Positions 52,455 to 62,023 of a stretch of 64,000 nt of DNA are shown in pieces. A program made the position numbers and the translations under genes. The number at the start of each line of letters is the position of its first letter. Within the stretch, counting starts at the first letter, position 1. This DNA comes from Acidimicrobiales bacterium (GTDB taxonomy: Bacteria > Actinomycetota > Acidimicrobiia > Acidimicrobiales > MedAcidi-G1): positions 1-64,000 of the forward strand of contig JAQWOV010000003.1 in the NCBI GenBank assembly GCA_029245675.1. Reading direction: 5' to 3'. Below the pieces are notes generated by a model. It searched no databases. It had not been told where the DNA came from and was given only the letters and a program-made list of their open reading frames with translations.

Positions 52455-55034
52455 TTAGGTTGTTTCGGCTGCAGCGCGAGCTTGGTCAAGCGCCGCTTGA
52501 AGATTTTCGGGTTGGCGACCACCTATAACGGTCATTTCTGAATTTAGTCGCCCTCCACCACCAATTGTTTTTGCAGATTCGGAGACAAGAGCACCTGCGT
52601 CTAATCCGCTATCAGATGTAACTGTAGATACAAGAGCGGCTCCACCTCCCTCTGGTGCTAATCCTAATACAACGGCTCTTATCCCGTCCTTAGCAGAAAT
52701 GGCGACAGCGAGTTCTCTTAGTCCTTCTTGGTCCACTCCTGTTACCTGAGTGATCACTAAACCGTTCTCTGCTGTCTCTGCCAAAGCATCTACCTGGTTT
52801 AGTGCTAATGCGCGGCGAACTTCATTGAGTTCATTCTTTATTTCTTTATTCTCAGCTATTCGTTTGTCTATGCCTTCAAGAACATCATCTATCGGTACTC
52901 CTAATTTCTCTGAAGCAGAAGCAAGAGTAGATTCTAAGTCTCTCAGACGATTGATTGGAGCAGGCCCTGTGATCGCCTCTATGCGGCGGATGTTTGCTCC
53001 TACTGACCCCTCTGTGATGATCTTAAAAGCTCCGATGTCCCCGAGTGCGTTGACATGAGTTCCTCCGCAAAGTTCAATTGAGTTCGGTCCTGCTTCAAGC
53101 ACTCGTACACGATCTCCGTATTTGTCGCCAAAGAAAGCAACCGCTCCTGCTGCTTCAGCTTCTTCTTTAGAAGTTTCATAGTGATTGCAAAGAGAGTTGT
53201 TGAGCACTTCCATGTTCACTATGTCTTCTATTTCTCTAATCTCTTCTGGTTGCACGGCTGCATAATGGCTGAAGTCGAAGCGCAACCGGTCCGGACCCAC
53301 CCATGACCCTTGTTGTTTTACATGTTCACCAAGAACTCGTCGTAGCGCCGCATGTAAAAGGTGTGTGGCGGTGTGATTGCGACGAATATCCGTTCGGCGA
53401 GCTACATCAATTTCTACTACTAATTTGTCGCCGACTGCTATCTCTAGTTCATTATCTTCTGTCTCATGCACATGTAATCCATCTAGAGCCAGTTTGGTAT
53501 CAACAACTCGAACAGTTCCTCTGGTGTTAGTGAGAGTGCCAGTATCTCCTATTTGACCTCCAGATTCTGCATAGAAAGGAGTTCTGTCTAGTACGACATA
53601 GTTGTTTTCTATGTAAAGAACTTCTGCTTCTGTTTTATCTTCTTCTCGCCCTATAAAGGAAGTTGAACCATGTTCTTCGAGTAAAGGACGTAGATCTCCT
53701 GAAATGTCTGCTGCGCTATTTTCTTTCCGCGCAGCTTTTGCTCGTTCTTTTTGTTGATTCATGGCTTCTGAGAATCCTTCAGAATCTATGAAGATTCCTC
53801 GCTCTCTGGTTATTTCTTCAGTTAGTTCAAGTGGGAACCCGTAGGTGTCGTGAAGTTTGAAAATGACTTGCCCATCAAGAGACTCTCCGGTCTTCAAGCC
53901 ATCTATAGCCGTATCTAAAATGGTTAGTCCTGAACGTAAAGTCTCTCTAAAACTTTCTTCTTCGCGATCTATGACTCCTCGTATGTAATCATGGTTTTGT
54001 GCGAGTTCCGGATAATCCGAACCCATCATTTCAATAACTACATCTACTAACGAAGCCATGATCTGATCTTCTACTCCTAGTAGCCATGCATGTCGTACTG
54101 CTCGTCGGATAATGCGACGAAGTACGTATCCTCTATCTTCGTTTGAGGGAAACACTCCATCATTTATTAGGAATGTTGATGATCGTGCATGATCGGCCAG
54201 TATCCGCATTGAGACATCGGAACTCTCGCTCTCTTTTTGTGCAACTTGCGTTAATTTACTGATGCTTTCTAGAAGCGTGGAAAACTCATCTGTCTCCCAT
54301 ACGGAATCAACGCCTTGTAGAACGGAGAGGACGCGTTCTAGTCCTAGGCCTGTATCAATTGATGGTGCCGGAAGTGGGGTTTGAGAGCCGTCTGCATGCT
54401 GTTCGAATTGCATGAAAACTAGATTCCAGATTTCAACAAATCTTTCTTCTCCTCCATGAGCGGGTCCGCCTTCTTCGCCGTGCTCCGGTCCTTTGTCCCA
54501 AAAAATTTCTGAACAGGGTCCACAGGGCCCAGTGTCGGCCATGCGCCAATAGTTGTCTTCGTCTAGGCGTTGAATTCGGTCGGCAGAAACTCCGACTTCT
54601 TTTTCCCATATGGTGGCGGCCTCATCATCAGTCTCGTGAACTGTTATCCATAGACGTTCAGGATTTAGGCCGAGGTTTTTGGTTATGAATTCCCAAGCAA
54701 ATGCGCAAGCTTCTGATTTGAAGTAATCTCCAAAGCTGAAATTTCCCATCATTTCAAAAAAGGTGAGGTGACGACTTGTGCGACCTACTTCTTCTAAGTC
54801 ATTGTGTTTCCCGCCTGCTCGTGCACATTTTTGAACAGTAACGGCACGTGGCCAAGGGGCTGGCTGCTCTCCAGTTAAGTATGATTTGAACTGCACCATG
54901 CCTGAGTTAGTAAAGAGCAAAGTTGAGTCATCAGGTATGAGACTGTCTGATGACTCATGAAAGTGGTCTCTTGCAACATAAAAGTCAATGAATTCACGTC
55001 GGATTGACTTTGCGGTTAGAACTTTTTTTCCCAT
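52455..55034 (-). CDS. alaS: alanyl-tRNA synthetase
   Basis: Charges tRNA-Ala and edits Ser/Gly mischarging. The class II core begins with RREFIDFYVARDHF; the editing domain has HTATHLLHAALRRVLG and the second zinc motif CGGTHVNALGDIG; the C-terminal Ala oligomerisation domain closes the protein with a DHHA1-type region (GGGGRLNSEMTVIGG). 859 aa. alaS-ruvX-mltG-aroE is a conserved actinobacterial run. Confidence 0.98.
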   Translation of the reverse strand: MGKKVLTAKSIRREFIDFYVARDHFHESSDSLIPDDSTLLFTNSGMVQFKSYLTGEQPAPWPRAVTVQKCARAGGKHNDLEEVGRTSRHLTFFEMMGNFSFGDYFKSEACAFAWEFITKNLGLNPERLWITVHETDDEAATIWEKEVGVSADRIQRLDEDNYWRMADTGPCGPCSEIFWDKGPEHGEEGGPAHGGEERFVEIWNLVFMQFEQHADGSQTPLPAPSIDTGLGLERVLSVLQGVDSVWETDEFSTLLESISKLTQVAQKESESSDVSMRILADHARSSTFLINDGVFPSNEDRGYVLRRIIRRAVRHAWLLGVEDQIMASLVDVVIEMMGSDYPELAQNHDYIRGVIDREEESFRETLRSGLTILDTAIDGLKTGESLDGQVIFKLHDTYGFPLELTEEITRERGIFIDSEGFSEAMNQQKERAKAARKENSAADISGDLRPLLEEHGSTSFIGREEDKTEAEVLYIENNYVVLDRTPFYAESGGQIGDTGTLTNTRGTVRVVDTKLALDGLHVHETEDNELEIAVGDKLVVEIDVARRTDIRRNHTATHLLHAALRRVLGEHVKQQGSWVGPDRLRFDFSHYAAVQPEEIREIEDIVNMEVLNNSLCNHYETSKEEAEAAGAVAFFGDKYGDRVRVLEAGPNSIELCGGTHVNALGDIGAFKIITEGSVGANIRRIEAITGPAPINRLRDLESTLASASEKLGVPIDDVLEGIDKRIAENKEIKNELNEVRRALALNQVDALAETAENGLVITQVTGVDQEGLRELAVAISAKDGIRAVVLGLAPEGGGAALVSTVTSDSGLDAGALVSESAKTIGGGGRLNSEMTVIGGRQPENLQAALDQARAAAETT

Positions 55035-55076
55035 ATGTGTCTAGTCTAACGATCCCAACTCCGCACTGAGAGTGAT

Positions 55077-55358
55077 TTACTTCAGAGGCTGTCGCGGACG
55101 GTGTCCTGGGCTTCGATCACGATTTTTTCGGTACACCGGCTCAGATCGACTTTGGTCTTTCATAGGTGTGGAAGACTTGAAATCATTCCTAAAGCGGCGA
55201 ACTGTTTGAACCAGCTCTAGACGCTTCTCTTCAATCTGACGGTTTAAATGCTCTGGTGCGTAGCGCATGATTGAGCGTTGTAATCGACGACGAACAAAAG
55301 TTGAAGATATGAGTCCTACTATCCATCCAATGAACAAAGATGTCACACGATATTTCAT
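55077..55358 (-). CDS. small membrane protein between rarA and alaS (DUF6167-like position)
   Basis: 93 aa with one N-terminal hydrophobic segment (about residues 5-22, VTSLFIGWIVGLISSTFV) followed by a very basic region (RRRLQRSIMRY) and a basic, Ser/Arg/Pro-rich tail. Actinobacteria often have one or two small proteins (DUF948, DUF6167) at this place between rarA and alaS; sequence similarity is too weak for a firm family call. It starts 2 nt after the rarA stop with AAGGA overlapping it. The N-terminal helix is probably a membrane anchor with the basic part inside. Confidence 0.75.
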   Translation of the reverse strand: MKYRVTSLFIGWIVGLISSTFVRRRLQRSIMRYAPEHLNRQIEEKRLELVQTVRRFRNDFKSSTPMKDQSRSEPVYRKNRDRSPGHRPRQPLK

Positions 55359-55360
55359 TT

Positions 55361-56671
55361 CTAAGTTCCTTCTTTCTTTTGAGATGGCAGGCGCATAGAC
55401 ATGCGACGTGCTACTTCTTCTTCAAACCCGTGGGTAGAAGGATCGTAGTAGATATTTTCAGCCACTTCAGGTGGCCGGTAAATTTGCTCTACCCATCCTC
55501 GTGGATCATTGTGTGGATATTCATAGCCTTCGCCGTGACCTAATGTTGCTGCTGCTTGATAATGAGCGTCACGTAGATGCTTTGGAACTTTGCCCACTCC
55601 ACTCTCTTGAACATCTTCTTTCGCAGCAAAAATTGCTTTTGTGACTCTATTTGACTTCGGAGCAGTAGATAAGTGCACTACTGCTTGAGCGAGGTTCAGT
55701 TGTGCTTCAGGTAAACCTACGAATTCCACCGCTCTCGCTGCCGCGTCAGCTATCAGTAGGGACATTGGGTCAGCCATTCCAATATCTTCACTAGCAAGGA
55801 TCACTAATCTTCGCGCTATAAATCTTGCGTCCTCTCCTGCTTGAAGCATGCGGGCTAGCCAATATAGTCCTGCGTCTACATCTGAGCCTCTGATGCTCTT
55901 TATAAATGCGCTAATAACGTCGAAGTGGTCATCTCGACCATAACTCAATGCTTTTGTTCCTAAAGCAAATTCTGCATCGGCAAGTTCTAGGCGTTCACTT
56001 TTACGCCCTATTGCTAAGGCTGCTGCTACTTCAAGACTTGTTAATGCATGGCGGCCATCCCCGGAAGAACGCCCCACAATTAAATTGAGGGCGTCTTCAT
56101 CTGCTTGAAGACCTTCTGCTGTTAAGCCGCGGTCAAGAAGTTTCCTGATAGCGATTTCTGATAAAGGTTCTAAGCGGAAAAGAGTTGACCGCGATAAAAG
56201 TGGTGGATTCACTTCGAAGAATGGGTTCTCAGTGGTTGCCCCAATAAGTATTAATAGTCCTGTTTCTACCGACGGCAGGAGAGCATCTTGTTGTGCTTTA
56301 TTGAAACGATGCACTTCATCCAAAAAGAGAATTGTTCCGATGTCTTGTTCGCCTAAGCGTTTTTCAGCTTGCTCAATTGTTTCTCTTACGTCTTTCACTG
56401 TTGCATTTACTGCGGAGAGTTCGATGAAATCTTTAGCTGTAGCTTTTGCGACCAATCTGGCGAGACTTGTTTTTCCAGTTCCCGGAGGACCCCAAAAAAT
56501 TAGTGATGAAAGTTGGTCAGATTCGACTAAGCAGCGTAAGGGTTTGCCTTCACCTACCAAGTGGTCTTGGCCCACGATTTCATCTAGTTGATTTGGTCTA
56601 AGTCGTGCTGCTAATGGAGAGCGGTGAGACAAACGCTCAGTGGCTGCACTTGTGAACAGACTGTCTGGCAA
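55361..56671 (-). CDS. rarA: replication-associated recombination protein A (AAA+ ATPase)
   Basis: Acts at stalled forks, related to clamp loaders. Walker A GPPGTGKTSLARLVA near residues 60-74, Walker B LFLDEVHRFNK, sensor 1 GATTENPFFEV, then the MgsA_C tetramerisation region ending with GEGYEYPHNDPRGWVEQ. 436 aa. The start is TTG with AAAGGCG about 8 nt upstream. It follows aspS by 14 nt. Confidence 0.96.
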   Translation of the reverse strand: MPDSLFTSAATERLSHRSPLAARLRPNQLDEIVGQDHLVGEGKPLRCLVESDQLSSLIFWGPPGTGKTSLARLVAKATAKDFIELSAVNATVKDVRETIEQAEKRLGEQDIGTILFLDEVHRFNKAQQDALLPSVETGLLILIGATTENPFFEVNPPLLSRSTLFRLEPLSEIAIRKLLDRGLTAEGLQADEDALNLIVGRSSGDGRHALTSLEVAAALAIGRKSERLELADAEFALGTKALSYGRDDHFDVISAFIKSIRGSDVDAGLYWLARMLQAGEDARFIARRLVILASEDIGMADPMSLLIADAAARAVEFVGLPEAQLNLAQAVVHLSTAPKSNRVTKAIFAAKEDVQESGVGKVPKHLRDAHYQAAATLGHGEGYEYPHNDPRGWVEQIYRPPEVAENIYYDPSTHGFEEEVARRMSMRLPSQKKEGT

Positions 56672-56685
56672 ATTAACGCCTTTCG

Positions 56686-58404
56686 TTACTGCTGAGATGG
56701 AAGTACACGAAGGCCGAGTTCAGTTAGGTGCTTGTCATCAATCGGGTTTGGTGCTGAAGTTAAGGGATCTGCTCCTGATTGTGTTTTTGGGTATGCGATT
56801 ACTTCACGAATGTTTTCCTCGCCGGCAAGAAGAGCTGTAAGGCGATCCATGCCGAAAGCAAAGCCTGCATGTGGAGGTGCTCCGTATTTGAAAGCGTCAA
56901 GTAGGAACCCAAATTTTTCCTGAGCTTCCTCTGCTTCTATTCCTAGAAGTCCAAAGATTTTTTGTTGGATCTCTTTTTTGTGTATTCGAACACTTCCTGA
57001 TCCAAGTTCCCATCCATTCAATACGAGGTCATATGCTTGGGATCTGACTTCTAAAAGTTTTCCTGCTTCAAGTAACTCAAGATCTTCTTCATGAGGCATG
57101 GTAAATGGATGATGCGCAGGCTGTGGGTTTCCTGATTCATCAACTCCTTCAAATAAAGGAAAATCTACAACCCATAAGAAATTCAATCCTCCTTCAGTGA
57201 CAGGGGGGCGTCCGATTTCTAAACGAAGTAAACCCAATATGTGACGAACTAGGTGCCGCTCGTCTGCTACTAAGAAAAGTAGATCTCCTTCTTCTGCTTT
57301 CATGACTTCTCGCAGAGACGTTTGCTCCTCTTCAGTGAGGAATTTAGAGACAGGGGAATTGAGCTCCTCTTTCTCTACTCTCATCCATACCAAACCTTGA
57401 GCACCCCATTGTTTACATTTTTCTGTCAGGTCATCTAAACGGTTTCTAGATATGTCCGATCCGTTTGGTACGCGAATTCCTTTAATGCATGAAGCTTGGA
57501 ATGCGCGAAACTCTGTAGAGGAAAATACGTCTGTTAGTTCCTCAAGTTCAAGACCGAATCTAGTATCGGGTTTGTCGCTACCAAATCGTTCTTGCGCCTC
57601 TAGCCATGACATTCTTGGAATTTCGGATTGTTGTTCCCCAGTGATTTTTTCAGCTGCAGAAAGCACTGCATAAGAGATGAATTTCAGTACGTCTTCTTGA
57701 GTGACAAAACTTGCTTCAGCATCAAGTTGCATGAATTCAAATTGGCGATCCGCTCGAAGATCTTCGTCGCGTAAACACCGGGCGATTTGGTAGTAGCGGT
57801 CAACGCCACCGACCATGCATAGTTGTTTAAATATTTGAGGGCTTTGCGGAAGTGCATAAAAAGAACCTGGCTCTTTTCGTGATGGAACCACAAAGTCTCT
57901 TGCTCCTTCTGGGGTGCTTGCTATAAGCATCGGAGTTTCGATTTCAGTGAATCCTTGTTCTTCCATTGCGCTCCGTATTGCACTGTTGACTTTGGCGCGA
58001 GTAGCAAGATTTCTTTGCATGCGGTCTCTTCGAAGATCGACATAACGGTGCCGGAGGCGTAATACTTCGTCTATTTCAGTGCGGTCGTCTAAAGGAAAAG
58101 GTGGAGGTTCTGCTTCAGAAAGGACTATAACTTCTTTTGCTTCTATTTCGATTTCGCCTGTTGCTAGAGACTCATTAGTGGTTTCATTTGGCCGCTGCCG
58201 AACCTCTCCTTTTATTTGTAGGACATATTCAGCTCTTAGGTCTTGAGCCCCGTCAACTACTACTTGCACTATTCCGCTCCGATCGCGCAAGTCAACGAAA
58301 GCTAAATGTTCACCGTGTTCACGCCGTCGACTTACCCAGCCGCAAAGAGTCACCGTGCGTCCCTGGTCTGTCAGGCGTAGGTCTCCGCACCGGTCGGTGC
58401 GCAT
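56686..58404 (-). CDS. aspS: aspartyl-tRNA synthetase, bacterial type
   Basis: Charges tRNA-Asp (possibly also tRNA-Asn; discrimination cannot be read here). N-terminal OB anticodon domain (MRTDRCGDLRLTDQGRTV, GWVSRRREHGEHLAFVDLRD), class II motif 2 in YYQIARCLRDEDLRADRQ, the bacterial GAD insertion, and motif 3 FGMDRLTALLAGEENIR. The frame opens with TTG at 58434, overlapping the hisS stop, but the ATG at 58404 matches other AspRS and gives 572 aa. The choice is not certain, as no clear Shine-Dalgarno is seen. Confidence 0.96.
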   Translation of the reverse strand: MRTDRCGDLRLTDQGRTVTLCGWVSRRREHGEHLAFVDLRDRSGIVQVVVDGAQDLRAEYVLQIKGEVRQRPNETTNESLATGEIEIEAKEVIVLSEAEPPPFPLDDRTEIDEVLRLRHRYVDLRRDRMQRNLATRAKVNSAIRSAMEEQGFTEIETPMLIASTPEGARDFVVPSRKEPGSFYALPQSPQIFKQLCMVGGVDRYYQIARCLRDEDLRADRQFEFMQLDAEASFVTQEDVLKFISYAVLSAAEKITGEQQSEIPRMSWLEAQERFGSDKPDTRFGLELEELTDVFSSTEFRAFQASCIKGIRVPNGSDISRNRLDDLTEKCKQWGAQGLVWMRVEKEELNSPVSKFLTEEEQTSLREVMKAEEGDLLFLVADERHLVRHILGLLRLEIGRPPVTEGGLNFLWVVDFPLFEGVDESGNPQPAHHPFTMPHEEDLELLEAGKLLEVRSQAYDLVLNGWELGSGSVRIHKKEIQQKIFGLLGIEAEEAQEKFGFLLDAFKYGAPPHAGFAFGMDRLTALLAGEENIREVIAYPKTQSGADPLTSAPNPIDDKHLTELGLRVLPSQQ

Positions 58405-58430
58405 AGTTGTTGAGTAATTGGATTTAGTAG

Positions 58431-59690
58431 TCAACGAAGCCTCTTTCGGAGAGTCTCTATTATGGTTTCTTTTTTTATTTCCATCTGCTCAGTGAATTCG
58501 CGTAAATCCCTCAAAGTGACAGTATCAGTCGCCAACTCCTCTTCACCTACAATTACTGCAATCAAGGCTCCGCTTTTATCAGCTGCTTTCATTTGCGCTT
58601 TCATTGAGCGGTTATCCCATGCTCTATCTGTTTTAAATCCTGCAGATCTTAATTGATCTGTGAGTGAAACAGCGGCTAGTCCTCCCGTCGTGTCTACGAC
58701 AAAAACTTCTGTCACTGACTCTGATGTTTGGAATACTCCTTCTGCCTCACAAGCCAATAAAGTCCGATCTGAACCTATGGCGAATCCAACACCTGGTGTA
58801 GGCGGGCCGCCGAGGTCTTCGGCGAGACCGTCGTAACGGCCCCCGCCACCAACAGCATTTTGTGCAGCATCAAAACTTTCTGCAACAAACTCAAAGGCAG
58901 TTCGAACGTAGTAGTCAAGTCCACGCACCAACTTTGAATTAACGGTGAATGGGATATCTAAGGCGTTTAAACCTTCTTGAACTAGCAAAAAATGTTTCTT
59001 TGCATCTTCAGAAAGAAAATCAATCATGTTAGGAGCTGATGCAATCAGGTCGCGATCTTGCTCTCTATTTGAGTCAAGAACTCGTAAAGGATTTGCTTCA
59101 AGAGTTTTTTGTGATTCTTCGCTCAGATCTTTTAAATACTTCTCAAAGTGTTGACTCAAAGTATCTATGAAACGAACACGATCATCTTTGTTGCCCAGCG
59201 AATTAACCTCAAGTTTTATCTGACTCAACCCAAGGCGCTCGTAAAAACGCCAAGCAAGTGCCATTACCTCAACATCTAAGTATGGATCTTCTGTCCCTAA
59301 CGCTTCTACTCCTACTTGGCTGAATTGGCGGAATCTCCCTTTTTGGGCTCGTTCATAACGAAAATTCGGTCCGGTGTACCAAACTTTCCAAGGAATGTTG
59401 GGCCGATGTTCTGCGAATGCCCGAACAACAGAAGCTGTTTGTTCTGGACGTAAAGCTAAATGCCTTCCACCTTTGTCTTGAAAGTCATACATCTCTTTTC
59501 TAACGACATCGGTTGCGTCACCTAAACGTTGAAATACCTCAATGTGTTCAAACATTGGAGTAATGACTTGCGTATACCCCGCTTCTCCCACTACTGCAGA
59601 AAAAATATCAACAAGTCGTTGATGACGCTCAGAGTCAGGCCAAAGAATATCTCTAGTTCCTTTTGGTGCTCGAAAATTTAAATCATTCAC
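58431..59690 (-). CDS. hisS: histidyl-tRNA synthetase
   Basis: Charges tRNA-His. RAPKGTRDILWPDSERH at the start, motif 2 in YTGPNFRYERAQKGRFRQF, the histidine signature LVRGLDYYVRTAFE, and motif 3 PTPGVGFAIGSDRTLL; then the C-terminal anticodon domain. 419 aa. The start codon is GTG; the nearby ATG is out of frame. hisS-aspS adjacency is common. Confidence 0.98.
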   Translation of the reverse strand: MNDLNFRAPKGTRDILWPDSERHQRLVDIFSAVVGEAGYTQVITPMFEHIEVFQRLGDATDVVRKEMYDFQDKGGRHLALRPEQTASVVRAFAEHRPNIPWKVWYTGPNFRYERAQKGRFRQFSQVGVEALGTEDPYLDVEVMALAWRFYERLGLSQIKLEVNSLGNKDDRVRFIDTLSQHFEKYLKDLSEESQKTLEANPLRVLDSNREQDRDLIASAPNMIDFLSEDAKKHFLLVQEGLNALDIPFTVNSKLVRGLDYYVRTAFEFVAESFDAAQNAVGGGGRYDGLAEDLGGPPTPGVGFAIGSDRTLLACEAEGVFQTSESVTEVFVVDTTGGLAAVSLTDQLRSAGFKTDRAWDNRSMKAQMKAADKSGALIAVIVGEEELATDTVTLRDLREFTEQMEIKKETIIETLRKRLR

Positions 59691-59735
59691 GTTGACAAGG
59701 TTACTTCGCCAGAAGGGGCTAGATGGTCTTCGTCG

Positions 59736-61958
59736 CTAAGTGTTTTGGCCAGGTACCACTCGATAAACATCATAAACAGAATGAATACCTCTCATTATCC
59801 GCATGATCGGGTCTAGATGGCTAGGGTCTCCTAATTCAAAATCAAATTTGAGGCGTGCAACTCTGTCATCTTCACTGGTAATCGTAGAAGCCCCAAGTAC
59901 GTTCATTTGATGGTCAGCGAGAACATTCACTAGATCCCGTAGCAGCAGTGGTCGATCAAGCGCTTTCACCTCTATTGAAGCAGTAAAGAATGCATCTGCT
60001 TGCTGGTCCCATTCAACATCTATTAGCCGGTCAGGTTGATCCGCAGAAAGCGATACTGCGTTCGCACAGTCAGTTCGATGTACTGTGACGCCTCGGCCAC
60101 GTGTTACAAATCCCATGATTTCATCTGGTGGCACAGGAGTGCAGCATCTTGATAGTCGGACTAAAAGATCGTCTAAGCCTTCAACATGAACTCCGACTTC
60201 ATCTTGTGTACGACGTTGAGGCCTAGCTCGAAGAACATTAGACGATACATTTTTTACTTGTTCAGGATCTGATGCGAGAAGTGATTTCTCTACTCTATTT
60301 ACAAGCGACTTAGAAGATAAATTGCCTTCTCCAATGGCTGCGTACACGGAATCAACGTCAAAGTAATTCAGCGAAGCGGATATTTCGGAGAACACTTCAC
60401 TATCAATAGTTTTCTTTATTGGCATATTCGCTTGACGTAGTTCTTCCACAAGCTCTTCATGACCTCTATCTACTGCTTCAGCACGACGTTCCCGTGAGTA
60501 CCAGTGACGAATTCTGTTTTCTGCCCGATGGCTAACTACGAATTTCAACCAATCTCGAGAAGGTCCTGCTCCTGGTTGCTTTGAAGTAATTATCTCAACG
60601 ATGGAGCCAGAGTTGAGTCTGGTTTCAAGAGGGACTAAACGTCCATCCACTCTTGCCCCTACACAGGCATGACCTACTTCTGTATGGATCGCATAAGCGA
60701 AGTCAACCGTTGTTGCTCCGATCGGTAATGCTACGACTTTTCCTTTAGGACTAAACAGGAAAATCTCATCTTGCTCAAGATCCATTTTAAGATTTTCCAT
60801 GAAGGTATTCGGGTCAGTGGTCTCTTCTTGCCATTCAACTATCCGACTTAACCAGGCCATTTCATCTGCAGGAGCAACACCTTTATAGTCCCAATGGGCA
60901 GCGACGCCGTATTCCGCTCGACGGTGCATGTCATATGTGCGAATTTGAAATTCAACTTGTTTTCCTTGAGGCCCGATCACCGTGGTGTGTAGTGATTGGT
61001 AAAGGTTGAATTTCGGCATAGCCACATAGTCCTTAAAGCGGCCTTGTACTGGTTTCCATACTGCGTGAATTGAACCGAGAGCCGCATAGCAATCTCTTAC
61101 ATTTTCTACTAAGACTCTTATACCCACTAAGTCATGTATCTCTTCGAATGACCGCCCTTTTACGATCATTTTTTCGTAGATGCTCCATAGATGTTTTGGT
61201 CGACCGCCAACCTCTGCTTTTATACCCAATTCCTCAAACCGGCTTTCAACTTCTCCCACCATTTGTGTTAGGTAAAGATCTCGCTCGGGTGCTTGGTTGT
61301 AAACCATTTGATCAATTTCGCTATAGCGCTTTGGGTAGAGAGTTGCTAGCGATAAATCTTCTAATTGGACTTTTACTTCCTCCATGCCTAAGCGAAGTGC
61401 GAGTGGAGCGTATATATCTAAAGTCTCACGTGCTGTTCGTTCTTGTTTGAATTCAGGTAAAGCAGCTAGCGTCCGCATGTTGTGGAGCCTGTCGGCTAAT
61501 TTAATAATCAGCACTCGAAGATCTTTTGCTAATGCAACTAGCATTTTTCTCATACTTGCTGCTTGTTGATCTTCTTTAGAGTCAAAATTAAGACGATCTA
61601 ATTTTGTGACCCCATCTACTATGAGAGCTACTTCTGAACCGAACTCTTCTTCTAAATAAGAAAGTTCTATTTTGGTATCTTCTACGGCATCGTGAAGTAG
61701 AGCAGCTGCAATTGTGACTTCATCAAGTCCTTGTCTTGCCACTATGGTTGCCACCGCCATTGGGTGATGAATATAAGGCTCTCCTGATTTTCTCATTTGC
61801 CCTTCGTGTGCTTTGAGGGCTAGCTGATACGCCTTTTCAATGAGTTTTGGTTCTTGATTTGGATGATGGTCATGAAAGACAGTTAGCAAAGTTGAAGTTT
61901 CGGAGACCTCATTTTGGGGACGTCTGCGCCAAGGAAGGACACGATGAACAGCTACCAT
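59736..61958 (-). CDS. rsh: bifunctional (p)ppGpp synthetase/hydrolase (Rsh)
   Basis: Controls the stringent response. Domains in order: HD hydrolase (about 40-190, AALLHDAVEDTK present, so hydrolase is likely active), synthetase (about 240-350, with GRFKDYVAMPKFNLYQSLHT; RFKD is the charge pattern of bifunctional Rsh, and EFQIRTYDMHRRAEYG), TGS (about 395-455), and ACT at the C-terminus (about 660-735). 740 aa. It lies between hisS and secF; the common apt gene between secF and rsh is absent. Confidence 0.97.
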   Translation of the reverse strand: MVAVHRVLPWRRRPQNEVSETSTLLTVFHDHHPNQEPKLIEKAYQLALKAHEGQMRKSGEPYIHHPMAVATIVARQGLDEVTIAAALLHDAVEDTKIELSYLEEEFGSEVALIVDGVTKLDRLNFDSKEDQQAASMRKMLVALAKDLRVLIIKLADRLHNMRTLAALPEFKQERTARETLDIYAPLALRLGMEEVKVQLEDLSLATLYPKRYSEIDQMVYNQAPERDLYLTQMVGEVESRFEELGIKAEVGGRPKHLWSIYEKMIVKGRSFEEIHDLVGIRVLVENVRDCYAALGSIHAVWKPVQGRFKDYVAMPKFNLYQSLHTTVIGPQGKQVEFQIRTYDMHRRAEYGVAAHWDYKGVAPADEMAWLSRIVEWQEETTDPNTFMENLKMDLEQDEIFLFSPKGKVVALPIGATTVDFAYAIHTEVGHACVGARVDGRLVPLETRLNSGSIVEIITSKQPGAGPSRDWLKFVVSHRAENRIRHWYSRERRAEAVDRGHEELVEELRQANMPIKKTIDSEVFSEISASLNYFDVDSVYAAIGEGNLSSKSLVNRVEKSLLASDPEQVKNVSSNVLRARPQRRTQDEVGVHVEGLDDLLVRLSRCCTPVPPDEIMGFVTRGRGVTVHRTDCANAVSLSADQPDRLIDVEWDQQADAFFTASIEVKALDRPLLLRDLVNVLADHQMNVLGASTITSEDDRVARLKFDFELGDPSHLDPIMRIMRGIHSVYDVYRVVPGQNT

Positions 61959-62023
61959 TTAGCATTCTCCAAACTTGGCATCCATAGCACCACGGTATCT
62001 GCCTTTAACCTGACTTGGAATCC